Made by a program: the position numbers and the translations under genes. The notes beneath the pieces were generated by a model. It was given only the letters and a program-made list of their open reading frames with translations. It did no database searches and had not been told where the DNA came from. This document shows positions 17,856 through 26,181 of a DNA stretch of 64,000 nt, in pieces; position 1 is the stretch's first letter; each line of letters opens with the position of its first letter. The stretch comes from a candidate division WOR-1 bacterium RIFOXYB2_FULL_42_35. Lineage in GTDB: Bacteria > Margulisbacteria > WOR-1 > O2-12-FULL-45-9. The stretch lies in contig MEUC01000019.1 of the NCBI GenBank assembly GCA_001771545.1, positions 1 to 64,000 of the forward strand, written 5' to 3'.

Positions 17856-19045
17856 CTCCCCTTTTCCCATCTAGCTTTGAGCCCGGGATTATCAATCCAG
17901 GATAGCAGATAGTTAACATATTCTTCACCTGTTACCCCAGTATCACGCCCGGTAATTGAGATCTTTTTTTCATACTGTCCGCAAACTTCTAAGGCCATCT
18001 CTACTTTTTCGCCGCGTTCAGCATAACCAATGTGGCGGAGTAACATGGCAGCAGCTCGAATCATCGAACAAGGATCAGCATATTTTGCTCGACCCTCTTT
18101 GACCATACGAGGAGCACTACCGTGAATAGCTTCAAACATTGACCAACGTGTGCCAATATTGGCACTCCCAGCAGTCCCCACCCCACCCTGAAGTTGTGCT
18201 GCTTCGTCGGTTAAGATATCACCGTAAAGATTTGGCATCACCATCACTTTAAACTCGCTGCGTCTGGCTGGATCAAGCAATTTCGCCGTCATAATATCAA
18301 TGTACCATTCATCCACCTTAATTCCAGGATATTCTTTGGCCAGACGGAAAAAAACCTTGGAAAAACGGCCATCAGTCGTTTTAACTACATTTGATTTGGT
18401 TATAACGGTAACTTTATCAACCTTATTCTTCTTGGCATATTCAAAAGCCATGCGGATAATACGTTCAGCCCCTTGCTCGGTGATAACTTTAAAGTCTATG
18501 CTGATATCAGGAGAAGCATCAATCCCCCTGGAACCTAAAACATAAGCCCCTTCTGTGTTCTCACGGAAAAAGACCCAGTCAATGTCATCTTTAGGTATCC
18601 GCACAGGTCTGACATTGGCAAATAGATCTAAATAGCGGCGCATAGCCACGTTAGCACTCTCAATATTCGGCCACTGATCGCCAGCTTGTGGAGTAGTGGT
18701 TGGTCCTTTGAGGATCACATGACAGGCTTTCAGCTCTTCTAGCACATCATCAGGAATGGCTTTTTTATGTTTCGCCCTATTTTCAATAGTTAAACCGGCA
18801 ATGTCTTTAAATTTAACCTTATCAGCAGCAACTTCGTCCTTTAACATGTGGCGAAGAACTGTTTCTGCATGTTTGGAAATCACTTCGCCAATACCATCAC
18901 CGAAACAAACCCCAATAATAATTGGTTTTAGCTTCGAGAAATCTGTTTCCTGTTCCCCTCTTTTCATTATCTCAACTCGTTTGAGTTGCTCCTCAACAAT
19001 TTTGCCGAAATGTTCCTTGGCTCTTTCCACTAATTCTTTTGACAT
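17852..19045 (-). CDS. icd: Isocitrate dehydrogenase (isocitrate/isopropylmalate family)
   Basis: 397 residues. It oxidises isocitrate to 2-oxoglutarate with NAD(P)+. The substrate motif ESANVAMRRYLDLFANVRPV carries the Ser and Asn used for isocitrate, unlike isopropylmalate dehydrogenases. Metal-binding Asp residues lie in MPNLYGDILTDEAAQLQGG, and the adenine-side region is AIHGSAPRMV. An N-terminal extension of about 40 residues precedes IIIGVCFGDGIGEVI. Cofactor choice (NAD or NADP) cannot be settled by eye. It is 3 bases downstream of folD and probably co-transcribed, grouping NADP(H)-linked steps. Confidence 0.85.
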   Translation of the reverse strand: MSKELVERAKEHFGKIVEEQLKRVEIMKRGEQETDFSKLKPIIIGVCFGDGIGEVISKHAETVLRHMLKDEVAADKVKFKDIAGLTIENRAKHKKAIPDDVLEELKACHVILKGPTTTPQAGDQWPNIESANVAMRRYLDLFANVRPVRIPKDDIDWVFFRENTEGAYVLGSRGIDASPDISIDFKVITEQGAERIIRMAFEYAKKNKVDKVTVITKSNVVKTTDGRFSKVFFRLAKEYPGIKVDEWYIDIMTAKLLDPARRSEFKVMVMPNLYGDILTDEAAQLQGGVGTAGSANIGTRWSMFEAIHGSAPRMVKEGRAKYADPCSMIRAAAMLLRHIGYAERGEKVEMALEVCGQYEKKISITGRDTGVTGEEYVNYLLSWIDNPGLKARWEKGS

Positions 19046-19048
19046 CTC

Positions 19049-19882
19049 TTATTTCCCCTCTACTTTCTCTGCAGCCTCGACAGTCTGCATAATTAATGTG
19101 GCAATTGTCATCGGTCCAACTCCGCCTGGTACAGGAGTGTAGGCAGAACATTTATCAATCACTGCCTTTAACTCAATATCACCAATTCCACCAGGATGAT
19201 AGCCAGCATCAATCACAACTGCCCCAACTTTAATCCAGTCACCCTTGATAAACTCCGGTCGACCAACAGCGCCAACTACAATATCCCCTTCTTTAACAAC
19301 CTCTGCTAAGTTTTCGGTGCGAGAATGGCAGACAGTAACAGTGGCATGGCGGTTCATTAACATTAAAGCCATCGGTTTCCCTAAAATAGGACTGCGGCCA
19401 ACAATTACAGCTCGTTTGCCTTTAATGGGAATCTTATAATGGTCTAGCAACTTCATAATTCCTGCTGGAGTAGCAGAACCATAAGCAAATTCACCCATCG
19501 CCATACGGCCAAAGCCATGTGTAGTGACTCCATCAACATCTTTGGCCAGGCTAATGCGATCAAAACAGGCTCTTTCATCAATCTGTTTGGGAACCGGATG
19601 TTGGAGTAAGATTCCGTGGACGTTAGAATTGTTATTGAGCTTATCAATCTCGGCTAAAAGTTGTTCTGTGGTTGTTGACTCAGGCAAGATAACTTTTTGA
19701 GACTCCATACCCACTCGCTGGCAAGCATTACCCTTCATTTTTACATAAGTGGCCGAAGCAGGATCGTCCCCTACTAATATGGTAGCGAGAATTGGTTTGT
19801 TCTTGAGCTTTTTAACCCTTTCTGCTAGTTCAATTTCAATCTGTTTTGCTAAGGCTTTACCATCTAAAACTATTGCTGTCAT
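19049..19882 (-). CDS. folD: Bifunctional methylenetetrahydrofolate dehydrogenase/cyclohydrolase
   Basis: 277 residues, normal length. It interconverts 5,10-methylene-THF and 10-formyl-THF using NADP+. The catalytic pair is Y46-VKM-K50 in [11 protein letters not shown]. The DVDGVT motif, the [12 protein letters not shown] motif and the Rossmann [15 protein letters not shown] segment are all present, ending with the [12 protein letters not shown] motif. It lies between nfnB-like and icd. Formyl-THF feeds purine synthesis, whose purSQL genes are nearby on the same strand. Confidence 0.96.
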   Translation of the reverse strand: MTAIVLDGKALAKQIEIELAERVKKLKNKPILATILVGDDPASATYVKMKGNACQRVGMESQKVILPESTTTEQLLAEIDKLNNNSNVHGILLQHPVPKQIDERACFDRISLAKDVDGVTTHGFGRMAMGEFAYGSATPAGIMKLLDHYKIPIKGKRAVIVGRSPILGKPMALMLMNRHATVTVCHSRTENLAEVVKEGDIVVGAVGRPEFIKGDWIKVGAVVIDAGYHPGGIGDIELKAVIDKCSAYTPVPGGVGPMTIATLIMQTVEAAEKVEGK

Positions 19883-19954
19883 AATAAAAACTCCCCTCTT
19901 TGCTATTTTACCATAAAAGAACTTACTAAAAAAATTTTCTAGATTGGAGGAAAA

Positions 19955-21346
19955 CTAAGCAGACAGCTGCTGATCAATCGCCTTAGCTGCCACCTTACCG
20001 TCACCCATAGCAGAAATAACCGTAGCAGCGCCGCGAACAATGTCACCACCAGCATAAACGCCAGGGATAGAAGCTAAACCTTGTTCGTTAACGATCACCC
20101 CACCCCATTTTTCAACTTTTAGATCTGGGGTACGCTGTGGCACCAGCGGATTAGGAGAGTTGCCAATTGCGACAACAACTGTATCAACCGAAACCCGAAA
20201 CTCGGAACCCGCAACTGGAACCGGTCGACATCGACCAGAAGAATCAGGTTCTCCCAATTCCATTTGCAAACACTCAGCAAACTCAACCCAACCATCAGCA
20301 TTAGCATGATATTTAACCGGCAAGATTAAGGTTTTAAAGATAATCCCCTCTTCATGAGCCCGATGAACCTCTTCCAACCTGGCCGGCATCTCTTTTTCGG
20401 TTCTGCGATAGATAATATAGACTTCTTCTGCTCCAAGTCGGAGAGAAACCCGAGCTGCATCCATAGCAACGTTCCCTCCGCCAACCACAGCAACACGTTT
20501 GCCGATTTTAATTGGCGTTAAATTTGCCGGAAAATTCCAGGCCTTCATCATATTAATGCGGAAAAGATATTCGTTGGCAGAGTAAACACCATCAAGGTTC
20601 TCTCCTGGTACCTTCATGAATTTTGGCAGTCCTGCACCAGAACCAATAAAAACCGCTTGATAGTCTTTGAGCAACTCTTTAATCGTGTAAACGTTACCAA
20701 TCAACATATCGACTTTTACTTCAACACCAAGGCTCTTGATATATTCAACTTCTAAGTTAACAATGGCCTTAGGTAAACGAAATTCCGGGATCCCGTAGGT
20801 TAAAACCCCGCCAGTCACATGAAGCGATTCAAAAACTGTCACCTGATAACCCTTACGCGCTAAATCACCTGCACAAGTTAAGCCAGCTGGCCCACTTCCT
20901 ATTACTGCAATTTTTTGATCTTTGGATTTGGAGCTTGGAGTTTGTTTTGAGCTTTGATCTTTAATCTTTGATCTTTCGTAGTCCGCAACGAAACGCTCAA
21001 GATTCCCAATCGCCACAGCCTCCCCCTTAATCCCAAGAATACATTGTTTTTCACATTGGTCTTCTTGCGGACAAACCCGCCCACACACAGCCGGCAAAGC
21101 ATTGGTTTCTTTAATCTTTTGGACCGCAGATTCAAAATCGCCTTGAGCCACAAATTTAATAAAACCAGGAATATCAATCTCTACAGGACAACCAGACACG
21201 CAAAGAGGTTTTTTACATTGGATACAGCGCTTAGCTTCGGCAATTGCCTGTTCAGGAGTAAATCCCAAAGGAACTTCTTTAAAGTCTTTAATCCGCTCCT
21301 GGGCAGAGCGATTCTGCATGTGTTGTCTTATCTTTTTTTCAGCCAT
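19955..21346 (-). CDS. NADPH-dependent glutamate-synthase-type flavoprotein; NfnB/NfnL-like subunit
   Basis: 463 residues from ATG 21346; a TTG two codons earlier overlaps the toxin stop. The N-terminal ferredoxin-like domain has two Cys clusters (CIQCKKPLCVSGCP and CGRVCPQEDQCEKQC). Then come an FAD Rossmann motif (IAVIGSGPAGLTCAGDLA) and an NADPH Rossmann motif (VAVVGGGNVAMDAARVSLRLG). It resembles the GltD/SudA/NfnL family. With the FNR-like gene at 22107, both near NfnL/NfnS lengths, it may form the electron-bifurcating NADH-dependent ferredoxin:NADP+ oxidoreductase. Residues about 124-146 (KIKDQSSKQTPSSKSKDQ) are a low-complexity insert between the FeS and FAD domains. Confidence 0.8.
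   Translation of the reverse strand: MAEKKIRQHMQNRSAQERIKDFKEVPLGFTPEQAIAEAKRCIQCKKPLCVSGCPVEIDIPGFIKFVAQGDFESAVQKIKETNALPAVCGRVCPQEDQCEKQCILGIKGEAVAIGNLERFVADYERSKIKDQSSKQTPSSKSKDQKIAVIGSGPAGLTCAGDLARKGYQVTVFESLHVTGGVLTYGIPEFRLPKAIVNLEVEYIKSLGVEVKVDMLIGNVYTIKELLKDYQAVFIGSGAGLPKFMKVPGENLDGVYSANEYLFRINMMKAWNFPANLTPIKIGKRVAVVGGGNVAMDAARVSLRLGAEEVYIIYRRTEKEMPARLEEVHRAHEEGIIFKTLILPVKYHANADGWVEFAECLQMELGEPDSSGRCRPVPVAGSEFRVSVDTVVVAIGNSPNPLVPQRTPDLKVEKWGGVIVNEQGLASIPGVYAGGDIVRGAATVISAMGDGKVAAKAIDQQLSA
20911..20977. repeat. TTTGATCTTT-type mini-repeat inside the NfnB-like gene
   Basis: Repeated units such as gagctttgatctttaat encode the in-frame Lys/Ser/Asp-rich linker KDQSSKQTPSSKSKDQ. The same motif family is found at 44433-44556, 50495-50562, 51201-51232 and 56378-56418. 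Confidence 0.65.
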
Positions 21347-21348
21347 AA

Positions 21349-21624
21349 TCAAACACTTTTCAGGAACTTCACCACATCATCATGATTGCCCACAATAACA
21401 AAAGTGATAACATCATTTTCAAAGCTAAAAACAATTCTCTGCTTTAAACTGGAACGAATTTCCCATAGTTTTTGGGCCAATCTTTTAAAGCCAAGGCCTT
21501 CGGGCCTGTAACCCGCCTCGAAGACGCTTTTTAGGGCTTCTATAGCTTCAACAACTTGTTTTTGCTGAATACCTTCCAGCCTTTTGAAATGCCGCTGAAA
21601 AGAAGACTTGAAATAGTATTTCAA
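21349..21624 (-). CDS. RelE/ParE-family toxin-like protein
   Basis: 91 residues. The C-terminal half (KLWEIRSSLKQRIVFSFENDVITFVIVGNHDDVVKFL) matches the 'LwelR...yRifF....iilh.f.kk' pattern of RelE/ParE plasmid-stabilisation toxins, usually ribosome-dependent mRNA interferases or gyrase poisons. It overlaps the antitoxin gene by 4 bases (ATGA) downstream of it, the classic type II order. Its stop codon abuts the start of the NfnB-like gene, so metabolic and TA genes share a transcript. Target and activity are not tested by sequence. Confidence 0.75.
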   Translation of the reverse strand: MKYYFKSSFQRHFKRLEGIQQKQVVEAIEALKSVFEAGYRPEGLGFKRLAQKLWEIRSSLKQRIVFSFENDVITFVIVGNHDDVVKFLKSV

Positions 21625-21860
21625 TGCATTAAGCCTTCAAGATATTTTTTGGCATTTTCCCAGTTATTAAATTTTTTACCGCTTTTTTTTTGGGCCAGGA
21701 CCTCTAATTTGCTAATTTCTTCTGATGTAAATTCCTTTTCTTGACTGGAGCCACCCCATAACCATTTGATAAAATCCAAAGCTTCGACCTGTTTTAGACG
21801 GGGAAGTTTGCTGACATAAAACACAATTTCTTTTTGGATATCCTTTTGCAAAGCCTTCAT
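21621..21860 (-). CDS. Small antitoxin-like protein (DUF2281-like)
   Basis: 79 residues. The N-terminus (LQKDIQKEIVFYVSKLPRL, then KQVEALDFIKWLW) resembles DUF2281 and similar antitoxin partners with a leucine-rich helix pair. The C-terminal part is charged, as expected for a toxin-wrapping tail. AGAGGTGA precedes ATG 21860 on the minus strand. It is the first gene of the two-gene module and lies downstream of a MITE-like element. DNA binding or autoregulation is likely by analogy only. Confidence 0.65.
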   Translation of the reverse strand: MKALQKDIQKEIVFYVSKLPRLKQVEALDFIKWLWGGSSQEKEFTSEEISKLEVLAQKKSGKKFNNWENAKKYLEGLMH

Positions 21861-21936
21861 TTTATTTCACCTCTCTTGTGGTTTATTTTAGCATACCCTA
21901 GCCTGCCAGGCCAAGATATACATTAAAAAATACATT

Positions 21937-22077
21937 AAAAAGGTAACTATTCAGGTGCCACCCCACACTAAAGTGTGGTAAATAGACGAGAAAAGAACTA
22001 TTATGAAATAACGTTTCCCAGGCTTTAGTCTGGGGTTCTCGTCAATAACTAATAAAGACCTAAATAGTTACCTTTTT
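21937..22077. mobile_element. MITE/BIME-like element with terminal inverted repeats and two REP-like hairpins
   Basis: Outer inverted repeats of 20 bases (21937-21956 and 22058-22077, one mismatch; core GGTAACTATT). Inside are a perfect hairpin CCACAC-TAAA-GTGTGG (21963-21978), an inner inverted repeat GACGAGAA/TTCTCGTC (21985-21992 and 22036-22043), and a second hairpin CCCAGGC-TTTA-GTCTGGG (22017-22034, one wobble pair). Read on opposite strands, the two hairpins share the loop TAAA and similar stems, so they are oppositely oriented copies, as in REP/BIME elements mobilised by Y1 (RAYT) transposases. There is no coding sequence. T-runs on both outer ends could also terminate transcription in both directions. 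Confidence 0.7.
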
Positions 22078-22106
22078 TTTTAATTTAGAAAAAAATAACT
22101 TGAGGC

Positions 22107-22961
22107 TTATTTTAGTAAGCGGCACACATGATCAAAAGCTTTTTTCTCAACATCTTTATACGGCTTCAAACGCGCCACAAGATCAGCAAAATCAACCTGA
22201 TGGCCGTCAAATTCTGGCCCTTCAACACAAGCAAACTTGGTTTGGCCGCCAACAGAGACACGACAAACGCCGCACATGCCAGTTGCGTCAAGCATGATTG
22301 GGTTTAAAGAGACCATGGTTTTAATACCATGAGGTTTGGTGACATCACAACAGACTCGCATCATGGGAACCGGACCAACAGCAATGACCAAATCAATTTT
22401 CTCCCCGGTAGCAATCATATCTTTAAGTTCATCAGAGACAAAACCCTTACGCCCACAGGCGCCATTGTCTGTGGTAACTTTTAACTCGGAACTCGCAATC
22501 CGCAACTCTTCCTGATAAACCAACATTTCCTTACAACGAGCGCCGATAATTGTCACAACCTTGTTGCCAGCCTCCTTTAAACCTTTAACCACCGGATAAA
22601 TCTCGGCAATCCCTACCCCACCGCCAATAACCACAACTGTACCAAACTTTTCGATATGAGAAGGGACGCCAAGTGGCCCAAGTAGATGAGCGATTTCCCC
22701 ACCAGCTGGAATAGAATCTAAAAGCTTGGTGGTAGCACCAACGATTTGGAAAATAATCGAGATGGTTCCCTTTTCCAAATCTTTATCGGCAATGGTTAAA
22801 GGGATTCGTTCCGCATTTTCAGTCGGGATAATAACAATAAATTGGCCAGGCTTAGCCGCTTTAGCAATATGAGGAGCAGCCACGATAATGCGGGAAATAT
22901 TTTCCGCCAGTCTTTCTTTTTTTAATATCTTTACCATAATTACTTTCGGAAACCGCGACAT
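22107..22961 (-). CDS. Ferredoxin-NADP reductase-type subunit (NfnA/NfnS-like)
   Basis: 284 residues. Order: FAD-binding domain (PGQFIVIIPTENAERIPLTIAD), NAD-binding domain (VVIGGGVGIAEIYPVVKGL), and a C-terminal 2Fe-2S ligand cluster GMCGVCRV...FACVEGPEFDGH. This matches the dihydroorotate-dehydrogenase/sulfide-dehydrogenase electron-transfer subunit family, including NfnS. It should pass electrons from NADH via FAD and 2Fe-2S to the partner flavoprotein encoded at 19955-21346. The two genes are normally adjacent; here 760 bases of repeat element and toxin-antitoxin genes separate them. Confidence 0.85.
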   Translation of the reverse strand: MSRFPKVIMVKILKKERLAENISRIIVAAPHIAKAAKPGQFIVIIPTENAERIPLTIADKDLEKGTISIIFQIVGATTKLLDSIPAGGEIAHLLGPLGVPSHIEKFGTVVVIGGGVGIAEIYPVVKGLKEAGNKVVTIIGARCKEMLVYQEELRIASSELKVTTDNGACGRKGFVSDELKDMIATGEKIDLVIAVGPVPMMRVCCDVTKPHGIKTMVSLNPIMLDATGMCGVCRVSVGGQTKFACVEGPEFDGHQVDFADLVARLKPYKDVEKKAFDHVCRLLK

Positions 22962-23003
22962 CCGCCTTGCCGAGCAGGCGAGGCAAGTTCAGTCGCAGGT
23001 TTC
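22947..23003. repeat. Palindromic GC-rich element upstream of the NfnA-like gene
   Basis: Outer arms gaaaccgcgac (22949-22959) and gtcgcaggtttc (22992-23003) pair with a single bulge. Inner arms CTTGCC and GGCAAG flank a GAGCAGGCGA centre. It lies in the 89-base gap between purL and the NfnA-like gene, overlaps the start of that gene, and would form a long hairpin in the mRNA leader. It resembles the PAGRQG repeat class. Confidence 0.6.
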
Positions 23004-23050
23004 ATCTATTACTAAATAGATTATAACCTTTTTTTTAGAACAACGAAAAA

Positions 23051-25231
23051 CTACAGTTTTATCGCGCTCCGCCAGGTCTGACTCAACTGCTCAACAGGTA
23101 GATTAATTAAATTAGCAATTTCTAGATTGTCACCACCAACCACTCCAAGCTCATTGCAAACTAAATTGTTTTCAATGGCTAATTCTTCAATCTTGCAAAG
23201 ATTTTCTTTCTTACAAGTAACAATAATTCTTGATTGTGATTCCCCAAACAGCGCCGCATCAGCCCTAATGCCTGGCACCAAAGTAATTTTAGCCCCAATC
23301 ATATTGTTTTGATCAGACATACAACATTCTGCCAAAGCTACGGCCAAGCCCCCCTCCGAACAATCATGAGCAGCATTAATGTAACCCAAACCAATTGCCT
23401 CATAAACTACTTTTTGGACAGCTTTTTCTACTTTTAGGCCTAGAGCAGGCGCCTCACCAGCAACCTGGCCATGAATAACTTTTAAATACTCACTGCCACC
23501 CAACTCTTCTTTGCTTTCACCCAATAAAAAAATAATATCTCCCTCATCCTTAAAATACTGGGTGCAGTGCTTGTTAACGTCATTAAGAATACCAATCATG
23601 CCAATACTTGGGGTAGGATTAATTGGTCCCTTAGGACTTTCGTTATAAAAAGAGACATTACCCGATACAACCGGCAAATAAAGCTCTCTGCAAGCATCAA
23701 CAATCCCCATAACACAATTCTTAAAATACCAAAAACGATCCGGTTTTTCTGGGTTGCCAAAATTCAAACAATCTGTCACAGCAGCAGGATCAGCACCTGA
23801 GCAAACTAGGTTCCGAGCTGCCTCTGCAACAGCAATTTGAGCCCCACGATAAGGATTCAAATAACAATAACGACTGTTACAATCTGTAGTTGCTGCCAAA
23901 CCTTTGGTTGTCCCCTTTAAACGCAACACAGCCGCATCAGAACCAGGTAGAACAACAGTATTGGTCTGAACCATATGATCATATTGTTCATAAACCCAGG
24001 CTTTGTTGGCCAAAGAAGGACTGGCTAAAAGGCTAAGCAGAACCTCGTTGTAATTAGTCGGCAGCGGTATCGTTGCCAGGTCTAGTTTATTTACCTCATC
24101 CAAGTAGGCTGGTTTTTCAGCCGGCATATCATAAACAGGCCCCTTAGCCAAAGCTTCCGTCTTAATATCGGCAACAACTTTGCCCTGATATTTTACCCGC
24201 AAGTTTTTATCATCAGTTACATAGCCAATTACCACACCATGTAAATCCCATTTAGCAAAAATATCTTCAATCTCTTTTTCATGACCGGCTTTAACACAAA
24301 CCAGCATGCGCTCTTGCGACTCTGACATCATGATCTCGTAGGCTTCCATCCCCTGTTCTCGTAAAGGAACATCATCAAGATTTATCTCCATGCCTACCCC
24401 ACCGGCATCAGCCATTTCAGCAGAAGAACACGTTAACCCAGCTGCGCCCATGTCTTTAATCCCTAAAACATGACCAGTGGCTAACATTTCCAAAGTAGCT
24501 TCAATTAAACATTTTTCTGTAAAGGGATCTCCGATTTGTACTGTCGGTCTTTTTTCTTCCCCTTCAGAGAATTCATGAGAAGCTAAAACCGAACAGCCGC
24601 CAATACCATCACGACCTGTGCTGGAGCCAACGTACATTATAGGATTACCAACACCAACAGCTTTGGCTCGAGCCAGCTGGTCCTTATGACAAACACCAAT
24701 ACTCATGGCGTTAACCAAACAATTGCCGGAATATGATTCATCAAAATAAATTTCTCCACCGACAGTCGGAACTCCCAAGCAGTTGCCATAAAATTGAATC
24801 CCATCAACGACCCCTCGGAGTAAAAACTTATTATACGGCTCAGTTAAAGGACCAAAACGGAGAGAATTTAGAGAAGCAATCGGTTTTGCTCCAGCAGTAA
24901 AAATATCACGAATAATACCGCCTACCCCGGTAGCCGCACCCTGTTTAGGTTCAACTTGAGAAGGATGGTTATGGCTTTCCATTTTAAAGACGATCGCCAA
25001 GTCATCAACGATAATCCCGCCAGAATCCTCGCCAACTAAAGAGGGATACTTACCTTCTTGGGGAAATAGTTTTAACCATTTACGTGAACGGGGATAACCA
25101 CAATGCTCAGACCACTCAACCGAAAACATGGCCAGCTCAGTTGGACTGGGCTCGCGATCCATGATCGTTTCTATCTTTTGATATTCCTGGTCTGTTAGAC
25201 CTAGCTCTTTATAGACTTCTGGTTTAACCAT
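23051..25231 (-). CDS. purL: Phosphoribosylformylglycinamidine synthase, large subunit
   Basis: 726 residues, the small (PurSQL-type) form of PurL. It performs the ATP-dependent amidation of FGAR to FGAM in purine synthesis, using ammonia from PurQ. The catalytic His is H43 in [10 protein letters not shown] (often EHCSYKSSR elsewhere). [21 protein letters not shown] is the substrate/ATP loop, and the second AIRS-like half starts near [13 protein letters not shown]. It overlaps purQ by 31 bases, consistent with coupled translation and a PurLQS complex. Confidence 0.97.
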   Translation of the reverse strand: MVKPEVYKELGLTDQEYQKIETIMDREPSPTELAMFSVEWSEHCGYPRSRKWLKLFPQEGKYPSLVGEDSGGIIVDDLAIVFKMESHNHPSQVEPKQGAATGVGGIIRDIFTAGAKPIASLNSLRFGPLTEPYNKFLLRGVVDGIQFYGNCLGVPTVGGEIYFDESYSGNCLVNAMSIGVCHKDQLARAKAVGVGNPIMYVGSSTGRDGIGGCSVLASHEFSEGEEKRPTVQIGDPFTEKCLIEATLEMLATGHVLGIKDMGAAGLTCSSAEMADAGGVGMEINLDDVPLREQGMEAYEIMMSESQERMLVCVKAGHEKEIEDIFAKWDLHGVVIGYVTDDKNLRVKYQGKVVADIKTEALAKGPVYDMPAEKPAYLDEVNKLDLATIPLPTNYNEVLLSLLASPSLANKAWVYEQYDHMVQTNTVVLPGSDAAVLRLKGTTKGLAATTDCNSRYCYLNPYRGAQIAVAEAARNLVCSGADPAAVTDCLNFGNPEKPDRFWYFKNCVMGIVDACRELYLPVVSGNVSFYNESPKGPINPTPSIGMIGILNDVNKHCTQYFKDEGDIIFLLGESKEELGGSEYLKVIHGQVAGEAPALGLKVEKAVQKVVYEAIGLGYINAAHDCSEGGLAVALAECCMSDQNNMIGAKITLVPGIRADAALFGESQSRIIVTCKKENLCKIEELAIENNLVCNELGVVGGDNLEIANLINLPVEQLSQTWRSAIKL

Positions 25232-25881
25232 TTAACAATTGACTCCCATATAATTCGCCCATCACTGCCGCCCAACGCATCTTCGCTACATCTTTCTGGG
25301 TGCGGCATCATGCCTAAAATATTACGATTTTTATTGACAATCCCAGCAATATCAGCAACAGCTCCATTAGGATTATTGGTATAAGTAAAAACAATCTGAT
25401 TATTCTTTTTAAGCTCTGCCAAGCCCTGATCATCAATATAGTAATTGCCCTCATTATGAGCAATCGGGATTGAAACAACTTGCCCTTTTTTGTATTGAGA
25501 AGAAAAAGGAGTCTCAGTTGTTTCAACTTTTAAATCAACAAACTTACATATAAAGTGGAGATCTTTGTTTCTCAGCATTGCTCCAGGAAGAAGACCTGCC
25601 TCTAAGAGAACCTGAAAACCATTGCAAATACCTATCACTAAACCGCCCTTGTTAGCAAAACCAATAACTGCTTCCATAATTGGAGAGAACCTGGCAATGG
25701 CCCCACATCTTAAAGAATCTCCATAACTAAATCCACCGGGGATAATCAGACAATCATAATCATCCAACTTAGTGGTTTTATGCCAGATAAATTCTACGGG
25801 TTGTTTGAGAACTTTATCAACCACGTGAAAACAGTCTTGGTCACAATTAGATCCGGGGAAAACAACAACCCCAAACTTCAT
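25201..25881 (-). CDS. purQ: Phosphoribosylformylglycinamidine synthase, glutaminase subunit
   Basis: 226 residues, a class I glutamine amidotransferase that supplies ammonia to PurL. The triad is visible: nucleophile C86 in GICNGFQ, H194 and E196 in MMPHPER. The N-terminal [12 protein letters not shown] opening is family-typical. It starts one base into the purS stop region (1-base overlap) and overlaps purL at its end, in the compact order purS-purQ-purL. Confidence 0.97.
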   Translation of the reverse strand: MKFGVVVFPGSNCDQDCFHVVDKVLKQPVEFIWHKTTKLDDYDCLIIPGGFSYGDSLRCGAIARFSPIMEAVIGFANKGGLVIGICNGFQVLLEAGLLPGAMLRNKDLHFICKFVDLKVETTETPFSSQYKKGQVVSIPIAHNEGNYYIDDQGLAELKKNNQIVFTYTNNPNGAVADIAGIVNKNRNILGMMPHPERCSEDALGGSDGRIIWESIVKWLNQKSIKS

Positions 25882-26129
25882 TAGAGTTGTTCTACCTTGA
25901 AGGAAAAATCTTCAATAATCTGATTGGCGAGGAGTTTTTCGCACATTTGTTTAACTTCGTCCTGAGCCTGTGCCTGATCCTGGGCCTCTAGACGAATCCG
26001 TACCAACTTACCCATTCTCACCTCATTAAGCCCCTTAAAATCTAACGATTCTAGGGCATGCTTGATAGTTAAGCCTTGGGGATCGGCAACAGTCTTTTTG
26101 AGTGAGATTTTTATTTCCGCTTCAAACAT
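25881..26129 (-). CDS. purS: Phosphoribosylformylglycinamidine synthase, PurS subunit
   Basis: 82 residues, normal for PurS, a small dimeric protein that joins PurL and PurQ into the ammonia-channelling complex. The motifs [21 protein letters not shown] and the [25 protein letters not shown] helix are typical. It is the first gene of purSQL and has its own -10-like element at 26169-26177. No PurR box or guanine riboswitch is evident in the short leader. Confidence 0.95.
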   Translation of the reverse strand: MFEAEIKISLKKTVADPQGLTIKHALESLDFKGLNEVRMGKLVRIRLEAQDQAQAQDEVKQMCEKLLANQIIEDFSFKVEQL

Positions 26130-26130
26130 T

Positions 26131-26177
26131 AAACCTTACACCTTTAACCTTAAACATTTAACAATTTGATTATATCA
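26131..26177 (-). promoter_or_regulatory. purSQL promoter -10 and repeated leader
   Basis: TGATATAAT on the minus strand (26177-26169) is an extended -10, giving a leader of roughly 33 bases. The leader consists of tandem AAGGTTTAA-like units, which resemble a short mini-repeat and contain only a weak ribosome site. The -10 lies 5 bases past the upstream gene's stop codon. Confidence 0.5.
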
Positions 26178-26181
26178 CAAA

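Noticed and set aside
20185-20225. GSEFRVS with DNA resembling a short repeat in the NfnB-like gene
   Set aside because: GSEF followed by a DTVIVAIG block is the normal family sequence; resemblance to a repeat is likely chance.
22470-22515. Apparent repeat-derived peptide ELRIASSELKV in the NfnA-like gene
   Set aside because: The segment corresponds to the normal family stretch before the TDNG motif (EEmraxSdelyvxTdDG), so it is probably native and not an insert.
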